Part shown: piece after piece, positions 25,648 through 34,564 of the stretch
How positions within the stretch are numbered: the stretch's first letter is position 1
How the letters are laid out: each line of letters begins with the position of its first letter
Source of the DNA: Aurantimicrobium sp. INA4
GTDB lineage: Bacteria > Actinomycetota > Actinomycetes > Actinomycetales > Microbacteriaceae
Direction: 5' to 3'
Length of the DNA stretch: 64,000 bases
Assembly: GCF_027924525.1 (NCBI RefSeq)
Contig: NZ_AP027040.1
Location: forward strand, 434,001 to 498,000
Made by a program: the position numbers and the translations under genes
Notes under the pieces: generated by a model
What the model saw: the letters and a program-made list of their open reading frames with translations, nothing else
Told to the model about the DNA's origin: nothing
Database searches by the model: none

Positions 25648-26943
25648 GTGACTGAAGCCACTAACTCAGTGCCTGCGGGGGAGAACATTTCCCTCACCTA
25701 TAACGGCAAGACCATTGAGCTACCCGTTTTGCACGGTACCGAAGGCAATCCAGCTATTGACCTCTCGTCACTGACCAAGCAGACCGGCCTCACCGCACTG
25801 GACTATGGCTTCGTCAACACAGCTTCCACCAAGTCGAAAATCACCTACATCGATGGTGAGGCTGGAATCCTCCGATACCGCGGGTATCCCATTGACCAGG
25901 TGGCCACAAACCTCACATTCTTAGAAACTGCTTACCTGCTCATTCATGGCGAAGTTCCTACCGCAGTCGAGAAAGAAAACTTCGAAGAAAACATTCGTCG
26001 TCACACACTCCTGCACGAAGACCTCAAGGATTTCTTCTCCGGATTCCCACGTCGCGCACACCCTATGCCGGTACTCTCCGCAGGTGTTTCAGCACTGTCG
26101 ACCTACTACGAAGACTCACTCGATCCCAAGAACCCTGAGCAGGTTGAAACGTCGACCTACCGCCTTCTGGCAAAGCTTCCCGTTATGGCTGCCTATGCGC
26201 ACAAAAAGAGCATCGGTCAGGCTCGTCTCTACCCAGACAACTCGCTGTCTTATGTAGAGAACTTCCTTCGCCTAACCTTCGGCAACAAGGCCGAGCCTTA
26301 CGTTCAGAACCCTGTTGTCGTCAACGCTCTCGAGCGTTTGCTCATTCTGCATGCAGACCACGAACAGAACGCCTCGACCTCTACTGTCCGCTTGGTCGGT
26401 TCTACTGATGCAAACCTCTTTGCATCCGTCTCTGCAGGTATCAACGCTCTCTTTGGTCCACTTCACGGTGGAGCAAATGAGGCTGTGCTGACCATGCTCG
26501 GAGAAATCCAAGAATCAGGTGAGTCCGTTTCCAAGTATGTTGAGCGCGTCAAGAACAAAGAAGACGGCGTGCGTCTGATGGGCTTTGGTCACCGCGTGTA
26601 CAAGAACTACGACCCACGCGCACGCCTGGTCAAGGACACCGCAGACGAAGTTCTTGCAGCCCTTGGTGTCGATGACCCACTTCTAGATATCGCCAAAGAG
26701 CTTGAAGGAATCGCGCTCGAGGACGACTACTTCAAGGAGCGCAAGCTCTACCCCAACGTGGACTTCTACACCGGTGTGATCTACAAGGCGATGGGTTTCC
26801 CCACACGCATGTTTACAGTTTTGTTTGCTCTGGGCCGTCTGCCCGGTTGGATTGCGCACTGGCGTGAAATGAACCTGGACCCACAGACCAAGATTGGTCG
26901 CCCACAGCAGCTCTACATCGGCGACCAGCTTCGTAACCTCTAA
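25648..26943 (+). CDS. gltA: citrate synthase (type II)
   Basis: 431 residues from a GTG at 25648 with AAGGAG upstream. Catalytic residues are His273 (GPLHGGANE), His315 (GFGHRVYKNYDPRA) and Asp372 (PNVDFYTG). The N-terminal beta domain (LTYNGKTIELPVLHGTEG) is that of the hexameric, NADH-sensitive Gram-negative/actinobacterial type II form. It condenses acetyl-CoA with oxaloacetate at the entry of the TCA cycle. Flanking genes on the same strand are separated by about 100 and 70 bp, so it is probably monocistronic. Confidence 0.97.
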   Translation: MTEATNSVPAGENISLTYNGKTIELPVLHGTEGNPAIDLSSLTKQTGLTALDYGFVNTASTKSKITYIDGEAGILRYRGYPIDQVATNLTFLETAYLLIHGEVPTAVEKENFEENIRRHTLLHEDLKDFFSGFPRRAHPMPVLSAGVSALSTYYEDSLDPKNPEQVETSTYRLLAKLPVMAAYAHKKSIGQARLYPDNSLSYVENFLRLTFGNKAEPYVQNPVVVNALERLLILHADHEQNASTSTVRLVGSTDANLFASVSAGINALFGPLHGGANEAVLTMLGEIQESGESVSKYVERVKNKEDGVRLMGFGHRVYKNYDPRARLVKDTADEVLAALGVDDPLLDIAKELEGIALEDDYFKERKLYPNVDFYTGVIYKAMGFPTRMFTVLFALGRLPGWIAHWREMNLDPQTKIGRPQQLYIGDQLRNL

Positions 26944-27013
26944 ACAAGGGGTTACCCCTAACTGAGGGTTTCCGGAGTTAAACCATCAGCCCATATACCG
27001 ATATCTTTATCCG

Positions 27014-28828
27014 GTGAAGAATTCTTTGATTGCCCGCGGATTCGTCGCGCTGTTGTTGGTCATGGCATCTGTTTTTGCCGGGGTTACTCCTGCAAGTGCG
27101 ACAGCTACTACGGTTACTTTCGATGGTTCCACGCCATCGTTTACGGCTGGTTCTTCCACACCTGTGATGAGCTTTCGGGTCACTCCGGGGGATAGCAACC
27201 CGTTCAACCGCATCAAAATTGCTGTTTACGACGCTGCTGGAACCAACCTGATTACCGCAGGTCAGAGCAACATGGGCTATTCCCCCAGCCAAGCAAGTTG
27301 TTTCACGGCACTCAATGCACCGCTTGTAGGGTGCACAAGAGACGGTGATGATGCTGGTTTCTTTGAATTCAGCAACGGCACAACGGGGTCTCAACTCATT
27401 CAGCTCAACTCAGGCTTGTTCACGTTGTCACCAACTGCTGGAAACTACACCTTCCGGCTGAGTATCTACAACGGAGGAACTGAGAATTCCTCGGCGACTG
27501 TGAACTTTTCAGCTTCGCAACCGACCACATACAACGTGACATTTTCTGCTGGCGGTGGTTCCGGCTCACAATCCTCATTCACAACAACTGGAACATTCAC
27601 ACTGCCTGCCAGCACGACGTTTACTCCCCCCAGTGGCAAAGTATTCGGTGGTTGGGTGGACGCTGCTGTCTCCAACACTGTGCTCACAGCGGGTTCGAGT
27701 TATACGGTGTCACAGGACACCAACCTGATGCCTGTGTGGGTAAACAGCGGAAACAACAATAACCAATCCACACCTTTCACTGTGAGCAATGTCAGTTTTG
27801 ACAGAGGTTCTGCCGCGTCATTCTCCAGTCTTGCTGTGGGGGCAAATGTTCCCGCTTTCACAATGAATTTCAGTGGGTTTTCTGGAGGAGCCTCTGTTGA
27901 TCAAATCAACTATGTGCTTGGGGATCCTTACAACAATGTTTTCTTCACAGTTCCTGGTGCTGTGACAAATAGCGGAAATAACTATCAAGCCTGGAACCCT
28001 GGCGCTTCAACCTGTGGCATAACAGGAATCCGAATTGGCGGGGTGGCTCAAAACTCCAACAGCGGAATTTCGTGTCTGAAATCGACTTACACAGCGAATG
28101 GAGTGACTCAATATTGGAACTCCATTAAGTTTTCGACACCCACCACAGCATCAATTTCTGTAGATACAGCAAGCGGTGTTTTTGTCGTTTCTCAAGCTGG
28201 CAACCTCAACTTTTTCGCAACCTTGTTCAACAACAGTGTCAGCCCACGTCTCATCTCCAATAATGTTCAAGCCTTTGATGCGTCTAGCCAAGGCTCCTCT
28301 TCACCCTCTGCTCAAGCTGACGCCGTTAGTTTCACTATTCCGGTTAGTCCCGGTCAACGCATTGTCGGCGAAGATGTGACGATTTCAGCAACAGATTTGG
28401 CTTTAAGCACTGATTATTCTGTCGTCCTACGCAGTACCCCACAGATTCTTGCACAGGGAAGAACGGTATCCAGTTCCTTCAATACGTCAGTGACTATTCC
28501 CGACAATCTGAAACCTGGATGGCACTCCATCACTTTCAATGCAACACGCTCTGACGGAGCAGCCATCACCGAAGTTGTCTATTTCAAGATCAACGCTGAT
28601 GGAACCCTGCTAGCAACCTCGGAAACTATGCCTGCTGAACTGGCCCTCACCGGAATCGTAACCACCGGAGGAATTCCGTTAGCAATCATCGTCTTGCTCA
28701 TGGGGTTTGCGGCCTTCTTCATTGCACGTGAAATCAACCCTGATTTTGTTCGAGTGATGTCGTTGGTTCGCGGACCGGACGGTCAACTAGATTTCGTCAA
28801 GCGACGGATTCGCTCAGAAGAACTCTAG
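27014..28828 (+). CDS. secreted surface protein with InlB_B-like repeat and LALTG motif
   Basis: 604 residues from GTG 27014. Signal peptide about 1-31 (VALLLVMASVFAGVTPASA). A beta-rich N-terminal domain follows. An InlB_B-like beta-grasp repeat (about 173-243) has YNVTFSAGGGSG, a proline-rich FTPPSGKVFGGWVD and LMPVWV. A second Ser/Thr/Asn-rich beta domain spans about 255-530. Near the C-terminus LALTG (543-547), a hydrophobic helix (553-571) and a 33-residue charged tail follow. LALTG suits a class E sortase, but the tail is much longer than normal, so it may simply be membrane anchored. No catalytic motif is seen. Confidence 0.75.
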   Translation: MKNSLIARGFVALLLVMASVFAGVTPASATATTVTFDGSTPSFTAGSSTPVMSFRVTPGDSNPFNRIKIAVYDAAGTNLITAGQSNMGYSPSQASCFTALNAPLVGCTRDGDDAGFFEFSNGTTGSQLIQLNSGLFTLSPTAGNYTFRLSIYNGGTENSSATVNFSASQPTTYNVTFSAGGGSGSQSSFTTTGTFTLPASTTFTPPSGKVFGGWVDAAVSNTVLTAGSSYTVSQDTNLMPVWVNSGNNNNQSTPFTVSNVSFDRGSAASFSSLAVGANVPAFTMNFSGFSGGASVDQINYVLGDPYNNVFFTVPGAVTNSGNNYQAWNPGASTCGITGIRIGGVAQNSNSGISCLKSTYTANGVTQYWNSIKFSTPTTASISVDTASGVFVVSQAGNLNFFATLFNNSVSPRLISNNVQAFDASSQGSSSPSAQADAVSFTIPVSPGQRIVGEDVTISATDLALSTDYSVVLRSTPQILAQGRTVSSSFNTSVTIPDNLKPGWHSITFNATRSDGAAITEVVYFKINADGTLLATSETMPAELALTGIVTTGGIPLAIIVLLMGFAAFFIAREINPDFVRVMSLVRGPDGQLDFVKRRIRSEEL

Positions 28829-28850
28829 GTTCTGCAGCTCACCTCGCTGT

Positions 28851-28856
28851 TAAGCT
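28851..28856 (+). promoter_or_regulatory. -10 hexamer TAAGCT, leaderless start
   Basis: TAAGCT followed by six bases and the ATG at 28863 of the alcohol dehydrogenase gene; no ribosome-binding site is present. Confidence 0.6.
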
Positions 28857-28862
28857 GACCTC

Positions 28863-29906
28863 ATGAAGGCAGTCCAATTTGAGCAGTTTGCAGGGCCACT
28901 CGCCGTAGTTGACGTGGTGATGCCAACAGCTCCAGCCGACGGTGTTGTTATCGAAGTCAAAGCGGCTGGATTGTGCCGCTCTGATTGGCATGCATGGCAG
29001 GGTCATGATCCCGACATCACCGTATTTCCACACATCCCAGGCCATGAGTTTGCTGGTGTGGTTCACGAGGTAGGAGCAGAGGTTTCTGGTCTTGCTGTGG
29101 GAGACAGGGTTGTTTTTCCTTTTGTGTGTGGGTGCGGCCAGTGTTCGTGGTGTGAGAGCGGCAATGCCCAGGTGTGTCCAGATCAATGGCAACCAGGCTT
29201 TAGTGGCCCAGGCACCTATGCTCAGTTCGTCGCTATTCCACGAGCAGACTTCAACGCGGTGAAACTTCCCGATGAAGTGCCCTTCGATGTGGCAGCAAGC
29301 TTAGGTTGCCGCTTTGCCACGAGTTATCGGGCCATCAAGCATGTTGCTTCTGTGACGCAGGGGGAGATCGTTGCTGTCTTTGGCTGTGGCGGGATCGGTT
29401 TAGCTGCCGTCATGGTGGCGGCTTCCTCTGGTGCACAGGTCATTGCTGTGGACGTGAACGATGATGCTTTAGAGCTTGCCCGTATGGCCGGTGCTGCGCA
29501 TGTAATCAATGCAGGGGATGGGCCTTTTGTTGAGGCAATCCATGCAGTTGTTCCAGGCGGTGTTGATGTCTCAGTCGATGCGTTGGGAAGTATAGAAACC
29601 TCGCGCACAGCAGTGGAAAGCCTGCGAGTGCAGGGACGCCACGTTCAAATAGGTTTATTGCTACCTGCCAAGATCGGAGACCGGGCTACTGTCCCCATGC
29701 ATTTAGTGATTGGCAGTGAATTACAGGTGTTGGGCTCACACGGTATGGCAGCAGCTGCTTATCCGCAGATGCTCTCGGACATTGCTAACGGTGTTATCGC
29801 TCCAGGGCAGTTTATTACCCGCACTATCAGCTTGGATGAGGTTCCGGAAGCGTTAACCGCGATGAGCGAAGGTACTGAACCTGGCGTGACGATTATCGCG
29901 CCCTAG
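28863..29906 (+). CDS. zinc-dependent alcohol dehydrogenase (MDR superfamily)
   Basis: 347 residues. Catalytic zinc ligands Cys38 (GLCRSDWH), His61 with Glu62 (GHEF) and probably Cys149 (LGCRFATS); structural zinc cysteines 91, 94, 97 and 105 (CGQCSWCESGNAQVC). NAD(P)-binding Rossmann motif FGCGGIGLAAV near 179-189, then VDVND, suggesting NAD preference. The pattern resembles NAD-dependent alcohol dehydrogenases acting on diols or aldehydes; the substrate is not clear. Convergent with dapD, three bases apart. Confidence 0.9.
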   Translation: MKAVQFEQFAGPLAVVDVVMPTAPADGVVIEVKAAGLCRSDWHAWQGHDPDITVFPHIPGHEFAGVVHEVGAEVSGLAVGDRVVFPFVCGCGQCSWCESGNAQVCPDQWQPGFSGPGTYAQFVAIPRADFNAVKLPDEVPFDVAASLGCRFATSYRAIKHVASVTQGEIVAVFGCGGIGLAAVMVAASSGAQVIAVDVNDDALELARMAGAAHVINAGDGPFVEAIHAVVPGGVDVSVDALGSIETSRTAVESLRVQGRHVQIGLLLPAKIGDRATVPMHLVIGSELQVLGSHGMAAAAYPQMLSDIANGVIAPGQFITRTISLDEVPEALTAMSEGTEPGVTIIAP

Positions 29907-29909
29907 AAA

Positions 29910-30857
29910 TTAGTGCAGGGCAGAGTTGAGGACAATGCCCACGCCAGTGCGCGAAGTTACCTCCACGGCACCGGTTCCCGAATTGCGGCGAAACAGCAAG
30001 TTGTTCACGCCAGAAAGCTCTTTAGCTTTCATCACGGTTGTGTTCTCACCATCAATGACGTTCACCTTGGTGCCAGCAGTGACATACAGGCCTGCCTCAA
30101 CAACGCAGTCATCACCAATGGAAATACCGATGCCGGAGTTCGCTCCCAGAAGCGAACGCTGTCCAATCTTGATCTTCTCGGTTCCACCGCCGGAGAGTGT
30201 TCCCATGATGGAGGCACCACCACCGATGTCTGACCCGTCACCGACGACAACGCCTTGAGAAATGCGGCCTTCCACCATCGAGGTTCCTAGGGTTCCAGCA
30301 TTAAAGTTCACAAAACCTTCGTGCATGACAACAGTTCCTGGAGCAAGGTGTGCACCTAAGCGCACGCGAGAGGCATCTGCGATGCGGACACGGTCTGGGG
30401 TGACGTAATCGGTTAGGCGAGGGAATCTATCGATTCCCTGAGCTTGAATACCCTCACGAAGAAGTCGGGGGCGAAGCGCACTGAAATCTGACGGATGTAC
30501 AGGGCCAGCGTTAGTCCACACCACGTTAGGGAGTTGACCGAAGATGCCATCGAGGTTGATGGTGTTCGGAGCAACGAGAAGGTGAGAAAGCAGGTGCAGG
30601 CGAAGGTATGCATCTGAAGTGCCCTGTGCTGGTTCCTCTAGGTTGATCTCGACGGTGACGGCTTCCAAAGTGACCCGACGACGAGCATCCTCACCGACGA
30701 GGTCTTCAAGTTCGGCAGGAACAATCCACTTGTCACGTCCAGCAGGCAGAGTGCCTAGCTGTGGTGAGGGATACCAGGTATCCAATACGGTGCCATCTGA
30801 GGCAACAGTTGCGAGCCCGTAACCCCAGGCGTGCGTGTTTGTCTGCGAAGAAACCAT
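29910..30857 (-). CDS. dapD: tetrahydrodipicolinate N-succinyltransferase (actinobacterial type)
   Basis: 315 residues. The N-terminus [21 protein letters not shown] and the left-handed beta-helix hexapeptides in the C-terminal half ([39 protein letters not shown]) match the actinobacterial DapD class. It transfers succinyl from succinyl-CoA to tetrahydrodipicolinate in the succinylase branch of lysine/DAP synthesis. TAACCT is six bases before the ATG (leaderless). It is divergent from dapE with only 31 bp between start codons. Confidence 0.96.
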   Translation of the reverse strand: MVSSQTNTHAWGYGLATVASDGTVLDTWYPSPQLGTLPAGRDKWIVPAELEDLVGEDARRRVTLEAVTVEINLEEPAQGTSDAYLRLHLLSHLLVAPNTINLDGIFGQLPNVVWTNAGPVHPSDFSALRPRLLREGIQAQGIDRFPRLTDYVTPDRVRIADASRVRLGAHLAPGTVVMHEGFVNFNAGTLGTSMVEGRISQGVVVGDGSDIGGGASIMGTLSGGGTEKIKIGQRSLLGANSGIGISIGDDCVVEAGLYVTAGTKVNVIDGENTTVMKAKELSGVNNLLFRRNSGTGAVEVTSRTGVGIVLNSALH

Positions 30858-30863
30858 GCCTCT

Positions 30864-30882
30864 AGGTTACCGGCGATAAACT
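30864..30882. promoter_or_regulatory. face-to-face -10 hexamers of dapD and dapE
   Basis: In the 31-bp dapD/dapE gap, AGGTTA (30864-30869) reads TAACCT on the minus strand, six bases before the dapD ATG. TAAACT (30877-30882) lies six bases before the dapE ATG. Any -35 contacts must lie inside the opposite coding region, and no good TTGACA-like match is seen there. Confidence 0.62.
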
Positions 30883-30888
30883 TGGGGC

Positions 30889-31974
30889 ATGTCCTCCACG
30901 CCAACGCTTGACCTGTTCCGCTCTAGCGTTGAGCTCACAGCAGACATTTGCAACATTGAGTCTGTTTCAGGCAATGAGCACGCCCTCGCAAATGCGATAG
31001 AAGCAGCACTGTCTGAATATGCGCATTTGGATATCTTCCGCAATGAAGATGCTGTCGTGGCACGAACCAACCTTGGTCGCTCGCAACGCGTCATTATTGC
31101 TGGGCATATCGATACCGTTCCGGTCAACAACAACCTTCCGGTTCGCTACAGCGAAGAAGAAGGCGCCCAGTGGTTGTGGGGCAGGGGAACAGTAGACATG
31201 AAGGCCGGTGTTGCTGTTGCGGTCAAACTTGCTGCTGAACTGACCGAACCGGCCTATGACATCACCTGGATTTGGTACGACCACGAAGAAGTCGAGTCCT
31301 CCCTCAACGGGCTTGGACGCTTGGCTGTGGTGGCACCTGAGTTACTCACCGGCGATTTTGCCATTTTGGGGGAACCATCCAACTCCACCGTTGAGGGCGG
31401 TTGCAATGGAACTTTACGTGTAGAGGTGCGCACGCACGGTGTTCGTGCACACTCAGCCAGGGCGTGGATGGGCGAGAATGCGATTCACAAACTTGCTCCA
31501 GCCTTGGCTGCCTTAGAGGGATACAAACCCGCAACAGTCACAGTCGATGGTCTGGACTATCGTGAAGGACTGAGTGCAGTGGGGATTTCTGGCGGTGTCG
31601 CAGGCAATGTGATTCCCGATGCTGCTGTCCTTACTGTGAATTACAGGTTTGCTCCAGACAAGTCTGTGGATCAAGCTCTTGTTCACGTGCAAGATGTGTT
31701 TGCCGGGTTTGAGATTGTTGTTATTGACAGCGCAGAGGGCGCGAGGCCTGGTTTGACTGCTGCCATTGCACAAGACTTTGTCGCTGCAGTGGGAGAAGAA
31801 CCCAAGCCCAAATATGGCTGGACAGACGTCTCACGTTTTTCAGCGCTGGGAATCCCTGCAGTGAACTTTGGACCGGGCGACCCTTCCCTTGCCCACACTG
31901 ATGATGAGCGCGTCTTGACATCACAGATTGAGTCCTGCGAGCAGGCACTGCGCACCTGGCTCACTCAGGCCTAA
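30889..31974 (+). CDS. dapE: succinyl-diaminopimelate desuccinylase
   Basis: 361 residues, M20 metallopeptidase family. Metal ligands: His73 and Asp75 (AGHIDTVP), Asp103 (GRGTVDMKAG), the Glu133/Glu134 pair (DHEEVES), and a C-terminal FGPGDPSLAHTDDE with a further His. It hydrolyses N-succinyl-LL-DAP to LL-DAP and succinate. A dimerisation domain lies about 175-290. It completes the dapC, dapD, dapE set in this window. The transcript appears leaderless. A PIG-V-like membrane protein gene follows after 14 bp and may be cotranscribed. Confidence 0.95.
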   Translation: MSSTPTLDLFRSSVELTADICNIESVSGNEHALANAIEAALSEYAHLDIFRNEDAVVARTNLGRSQRVIIAGHIDTVPVNNNLPVRYSEEEGAQWLWGRGTVDMKAGVAVAVKLAAELTEPAYDITWIWYDHEEVESSLNGLGRLAVVAPELLTGDFAILGEPSNSTVEGGCNGTLRVEVRTHGVRAHSARAWMGENAIHKLAPALAALEGYKPATVTVDGLDYREGLSAVGISGGVAGNVIPDAAVLTVNYRFAPDKSVDQALVHVQDVFAGFEIVVIDSAEGARPGLTAAIAQDFVAAVGEEPKPKYGWTDVSRFSALGIPAVNFGPGDPSLAHTDDERVLTSQIESCEQALRTWLTQA

Positions 31975-31988
31975 AGGACTCTCAGGGG

Positions 31989-33167
31989 ATGGCACGTACA
32001 CGACTGGCCTGGTGGATCAAGGTCAGCTTAATCTTCCTGCTTGGCCGAGCTATCTCTACTGCCATGCTTCTTGTGTTGGCAGGCCAGCAAGCTGAAAACG
32101 CGTGGACAGGGGCACAGCCCAGTCTCTGGGATTTCTCTTCGATGTGGGATGGTCGCTGGTACAACATCATTGCTGAGGTTGGTTATCCAACGCAGCTTCC
32201 AGTCACTGAAGATGGCCATATCGCCGAGAACGCGTGGGCGTTCATGCCGGTTTATCCCGCTCTGGTGCGGGGAGTGATGGTGCTTACCGGACTGCCGTGG
32301 AATATTGCTGCCATCATCATCACGGTGGTGTGCGCTTATGTGGCTACTTTGGTGTTCTATCAACTTTTGACCCGTTTCGTTCCCGCACAACAGGCCCTGT
32401 TCGCCGTGCTGTTGTTCTCGGTGGCCCCGGTTTCACCGCTATTCCAACTGGCTTATGCAGAGTCGATGCAGCTGATGCTCATAGTTATTGCGCTGTATCT
32501 GTTGGTGCGGCGTAAGTATGCCTGGATGATTCCGGTCGTTCTCGTCTTGTCTGTAACCCGTCCCGGATCTCTCGCCATTGCATTGACGTTGGTGCTGCAT
32601 TGGATCTATCGCGCGGTGCAGAAAGCACGTTTCCCTCTCAAAGAGAAAGTCCTTGTGGCCGCAGTTGCAGTGATTGCCGCACTTTCTGGGGTTGTCTGGT
32701 TGTTTATTGCCGGTGTGGTCACAGGTATGCCTACGGCATACCTCGAAACTGAGTTAGCGTGGCGCTCTGCCTACATTGGCTACCAAGAGCTCGTTCCGTT
32801 TACACCCTGGATTTTCGCCGCCCAGTGGTGGACAACCAACTTCGGATATCCCGAAGTTGCTGGTTATGTGTTGCTGGCAGCACTCGTGATCGGCTTTGTC
32901 ATCTTCTTGTTCACCCCCGCTATGAAGCGTTTGGGTGTCGACATTCGATTCTGGCTTATCAGCTACGCCCTCTACCTCCTGGCTGTCTTTTTCCCTCAGT
33001 CGAGCACCTTCCGTTTGCTTGCACCACTCTTCCCAGCTTTAGGAGCTGTTGCAGCCCCGAAATCGAGGGTGTATCGCGTCACCATGACGGTCTTGTTCAT
33101 CGCGTTGCAGTGGGGCTGGCTGTTGATTTGCTGGCGTATTGATGGATACGACTGGAGTCCACCTTAA
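31989..33167 (+). CDS. PIG-V-like multi-pass membrane mannosyltransferase-like protein
   Basis: 392 residues with about nine or ten hydrophobic helices. The first extracytoplasmic loop contains WDFSSMWDGRWYNIIAEVGYP and then AFMPVYPALVR, the pattern of the PIG-V/Gpi18-like GT-C group. Bacterial members are taken to be polyprenol-phosphate-sugar-dependent glycosyltransferases, but few are characterised. An AGGGG site immediately precedes the ATG. A role in cell-envelope glycolipid or protein glycosylation is inference. Confidence 0.75.
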   Translation: MARTRLAWWIKVSLIFLLGRAISTAMLLVLAGQQAENAWTGAQPSLWDFSSMWDGRWYNIIAEVGYPTQLPVTEDGHIAENAWAFMPVYPALVRGVMVLTGLPWNIAAIIITVVCAYVATLVFYQLLTRFVPAQQALFAVLLFSVAPVSPLFQLAYAESMQLMLIVIALYLLVRRKYAWMIPVVLVLSVTRPGSLAIALTLVLHWIYRAVQKARFPLKEKVLVAAVAVIAALSGVVWLFIAGVVTGMPTAYLETELAWRSAYIGYQELVPFTPWIFAAQWWTTNFGYPEVAGYVLLAALVIGFVIFLFTPAMKRLGVDIRFWLISYALYLLAVFFPQSSTFRLLAPLFPALGAVAAPKSRVYRVTMTVLFIALQWGWLLICWRIDGYDWSPP

Positions 33168-33219
33168 AACTTGTCCAAAACGACGGATTCCGAAGTTGTT
33201 TGGGGCATAGCTGTGGTTT

Positions 33220-33247
33220 TTGAGTAGTAAACAATGCGAGATAATAG
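33220..33247 (+). promoter_or_regulatory. promoter of the DUF3117 gene
   Basis: TTGAGT (33220-33225), a 16-base spacer and TAATAG (33242-33247), followed by a short leader with a GAAAGG ribosome-binding site before the ATG at 33281. Confidence 0.55.
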
Positions 33248-33280
33248 AAGTACACAAAGTAAGTGAAAGGGGTGGCCTAA

Positions 33281-33454
33281 ATGGCTGCAATGAAGCCACG
33301 GACCGGCGACGGTCCCATGGAGGCTGTCAAGGAAGGTCGCCTGATTATTGTGCGCGTTCCTCTCGAGGGTGGTGGCCGTTTGGTCGTCTCCGTCAACGAC
33401 GCTGAAGCAAAGGAGCTTCACGACGTACTGGCCAAGGTTGTAAACCCCGCCTAG
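33281..33454 (+). CDS. DUF3117 small protein
   Basis: 57 residues: MAAMKPRTGDGPMEAVKEG, then LIIVRVPLEGGGRLVVSVND and a C-terminal helix. This is the actinobacteria-specific DUF3117 family, present as a single copy in most genomes of the phylum and of unknown function. The start is fixed by the family N-terminus and by GAAAGG ten bases upstream. It stands alone with its own promoter and a very strong terminator, which suggests abundant expression. Confidence 0.92.
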   Translation: MAAMKPRTGDGPMEAVKEGRLIIVRVPLEGGGRLVVSVNDAEAKELHDVLAKVVNPA

Positions 33455-33469
33455 TGTTAACGTCTCAAC

Positions 33470-33505
33470 GAAAGAACCCCCGCTGATCACAGCGGGGGTT
33501 CTTTC
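33470..33505. terminator. bidirectional terminator
   Basis: Perfect 16-bp stem (33470-33485 with 33490-33505) and ATCA loop. Its arms begin GAAAGAA and end TTCTTTC, so it can end both the DUF3117 transcript and the convergent O-methyltransferase transcript. Confidence 0.93.
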
Positions 33506-33518
33506 TTGTGAAGTGTAG

Positions 33519-34148
33519 TTAGGAAATCTTGGTGAACTGCAGCAGACCGTCACCTGCAGGGGAGAGGGCAACGACGATGTTCTCCGATTCTTGAGCGACG
33601 GTAAGCACGGCACGCAAACCGTTGACCTCTGCCGTGCGCTTCGCTGGGTTTGCTACGTCGCCGTCGTGCAGAATGTGAGGAACGAGCACAGTTCCACCCA
33701 CACGAACTAGGCGCAATGCGTGTTCTACATTCTGTTCAACCTGGTTGGGGTCCCCATCCACGAGGACAACGTCGTAGCTGTTCTCGTTCATGCGAGGAAG
33801 AACATCAAGCGCCTTACCTGTAATGAGGCGAACGCGGCTGGCGGGGAAACCTGCTTCAGTAAAGAATTCACGAGCCTGCTCGTGATATTCGAACTCAAGG
33901 TCAATCGAGGTCAGGGTTGCCTCAGGAGCACCGGAAAGAAGCCACAAACCTGACAGACCACAACCGGTGCCGATCTCAATCATGTTGGTGGCATTTGTTG
34001 CGGCAGCAACTAATGCAAGCTGTGCTCCAACAGCCGGACTGATGGGGTTTAAACCGTGTTCGAGGGAAATAGCGCGGGCCTGTGCCTGGGTGTTCGACTC
34101 AACATCAAATTCGTTGAGGAACTTCCACGTTAGTTCGTTGTGTGTCAC
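33519..34148 (-). CDS. SAM-dependent O-methyltransferase
   Basis: 209 residues from a GTG with an AAGGAG site. SAM-binding motif I EIGTGCGLSGLWLL starts near residue 58; the acidic end of strand 2 is SIDLEFEYHEQAREFF; YDVVLVDGD is the metal-site region of the catechol-type O-methyltransferase family (Methyltransf_3). The substrate is unknown. Divergent from the TatB-like gene. In Mycobacterium tuberculosis, as I recall, the related Rv1220c lies next to sigE; here no sigma factor gene is present. Confidence 0.9.
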   Translation of the reverse strand: MTHNELTWKFLNEFDVESNTQAQARAISLEHGLNPISPAVGAQLALVAAATNATNMIEIGTGCGLSGLWLLSGAPEATLTSIDLEFEYHEQAREFFTEAGFPASRVRLITGKALDVLPRMNENSYDVVLVDGDPNQVEQNVEHALRLVRVGGTVLVPHILHDGDVANPAKRTAEVNGLRAVLTVAQESENIVVALSPAGDGLLQFTKIS

Positions 34149-34210
34149 GTCAATCTCCTTGGGCTTAAGCGTAGAGCTTACGCATGCTTTCGGAGCGGTA
34201 TTCTCGTAGT

Positions 34211-34564
34211 GTGTTCGGTTTGACCTTCGAGAAATTACTCATCATTGGGGTAATTGCTGTCTTTGTGATTGGTCCTGAACGTCTGCCTGCGTACTCCGCA
34301 AAATTTGGTCAGTTAGTGCGCAAGCTCAAAGAAATGACCACGGGCGCAAAAGAACGCATCAAAGAAGAACTCGGTGACGATTTTGATGAGGAAGAGTGGA
34401 AGAAACTCGACCCTCGCCAGTATGACCCACGTCGAATTATTCGTGAGGCACTGTTAGACGATGCTCCACAGTCTGCTTCAGTAATTGCTCCTGCTGCGGT
34501 TTCGAAGAAAGTGGTACCTCGCGACGTCAACGCGGCTACCCCCTTCGATATCGAAGCTACCTAA
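34211..34564 (+). CDS. tatB: Sec-independent (Tat) protein translocase subunit TatB-like
   Basis: 117 residues from GTG 34211, giving the family N-terminus (M)FGLTFEKLLIIGVIAVFVIGPERLP; TATTCT lies exactly six bases upstream. A single N-terminal helix, the hinge PERLP, an amphipathic helix (SAKFGQLVRKLKEMTTGAKERIKEEL) and an acidic, flexible C-terminus are typical of TatB, which recognises twin-arginine substrates with TatC. TatA and TatC are not here. An ATG at 34184 would add nine residues. The stop shares CTAA with the convergent tag gene. Confidence 0.87.
   Translation: MFGLTFEKLLIIGVIAVFVIGPERLPAYSAKFGQLVRKLKEMTTGAKERIKEELGDDFDEEEWKKLDPRQYDPRRIIREALLDDAPQSASVIAPAAVSKKVVPRDVNAATPFDIEAT

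Noticed and set aside
26944..26970. AGGGGTTACCCCT hairpin after citrate synthase
   Set aside because: Only a 5-bp stem and no T-run; too weak to call a terminator.
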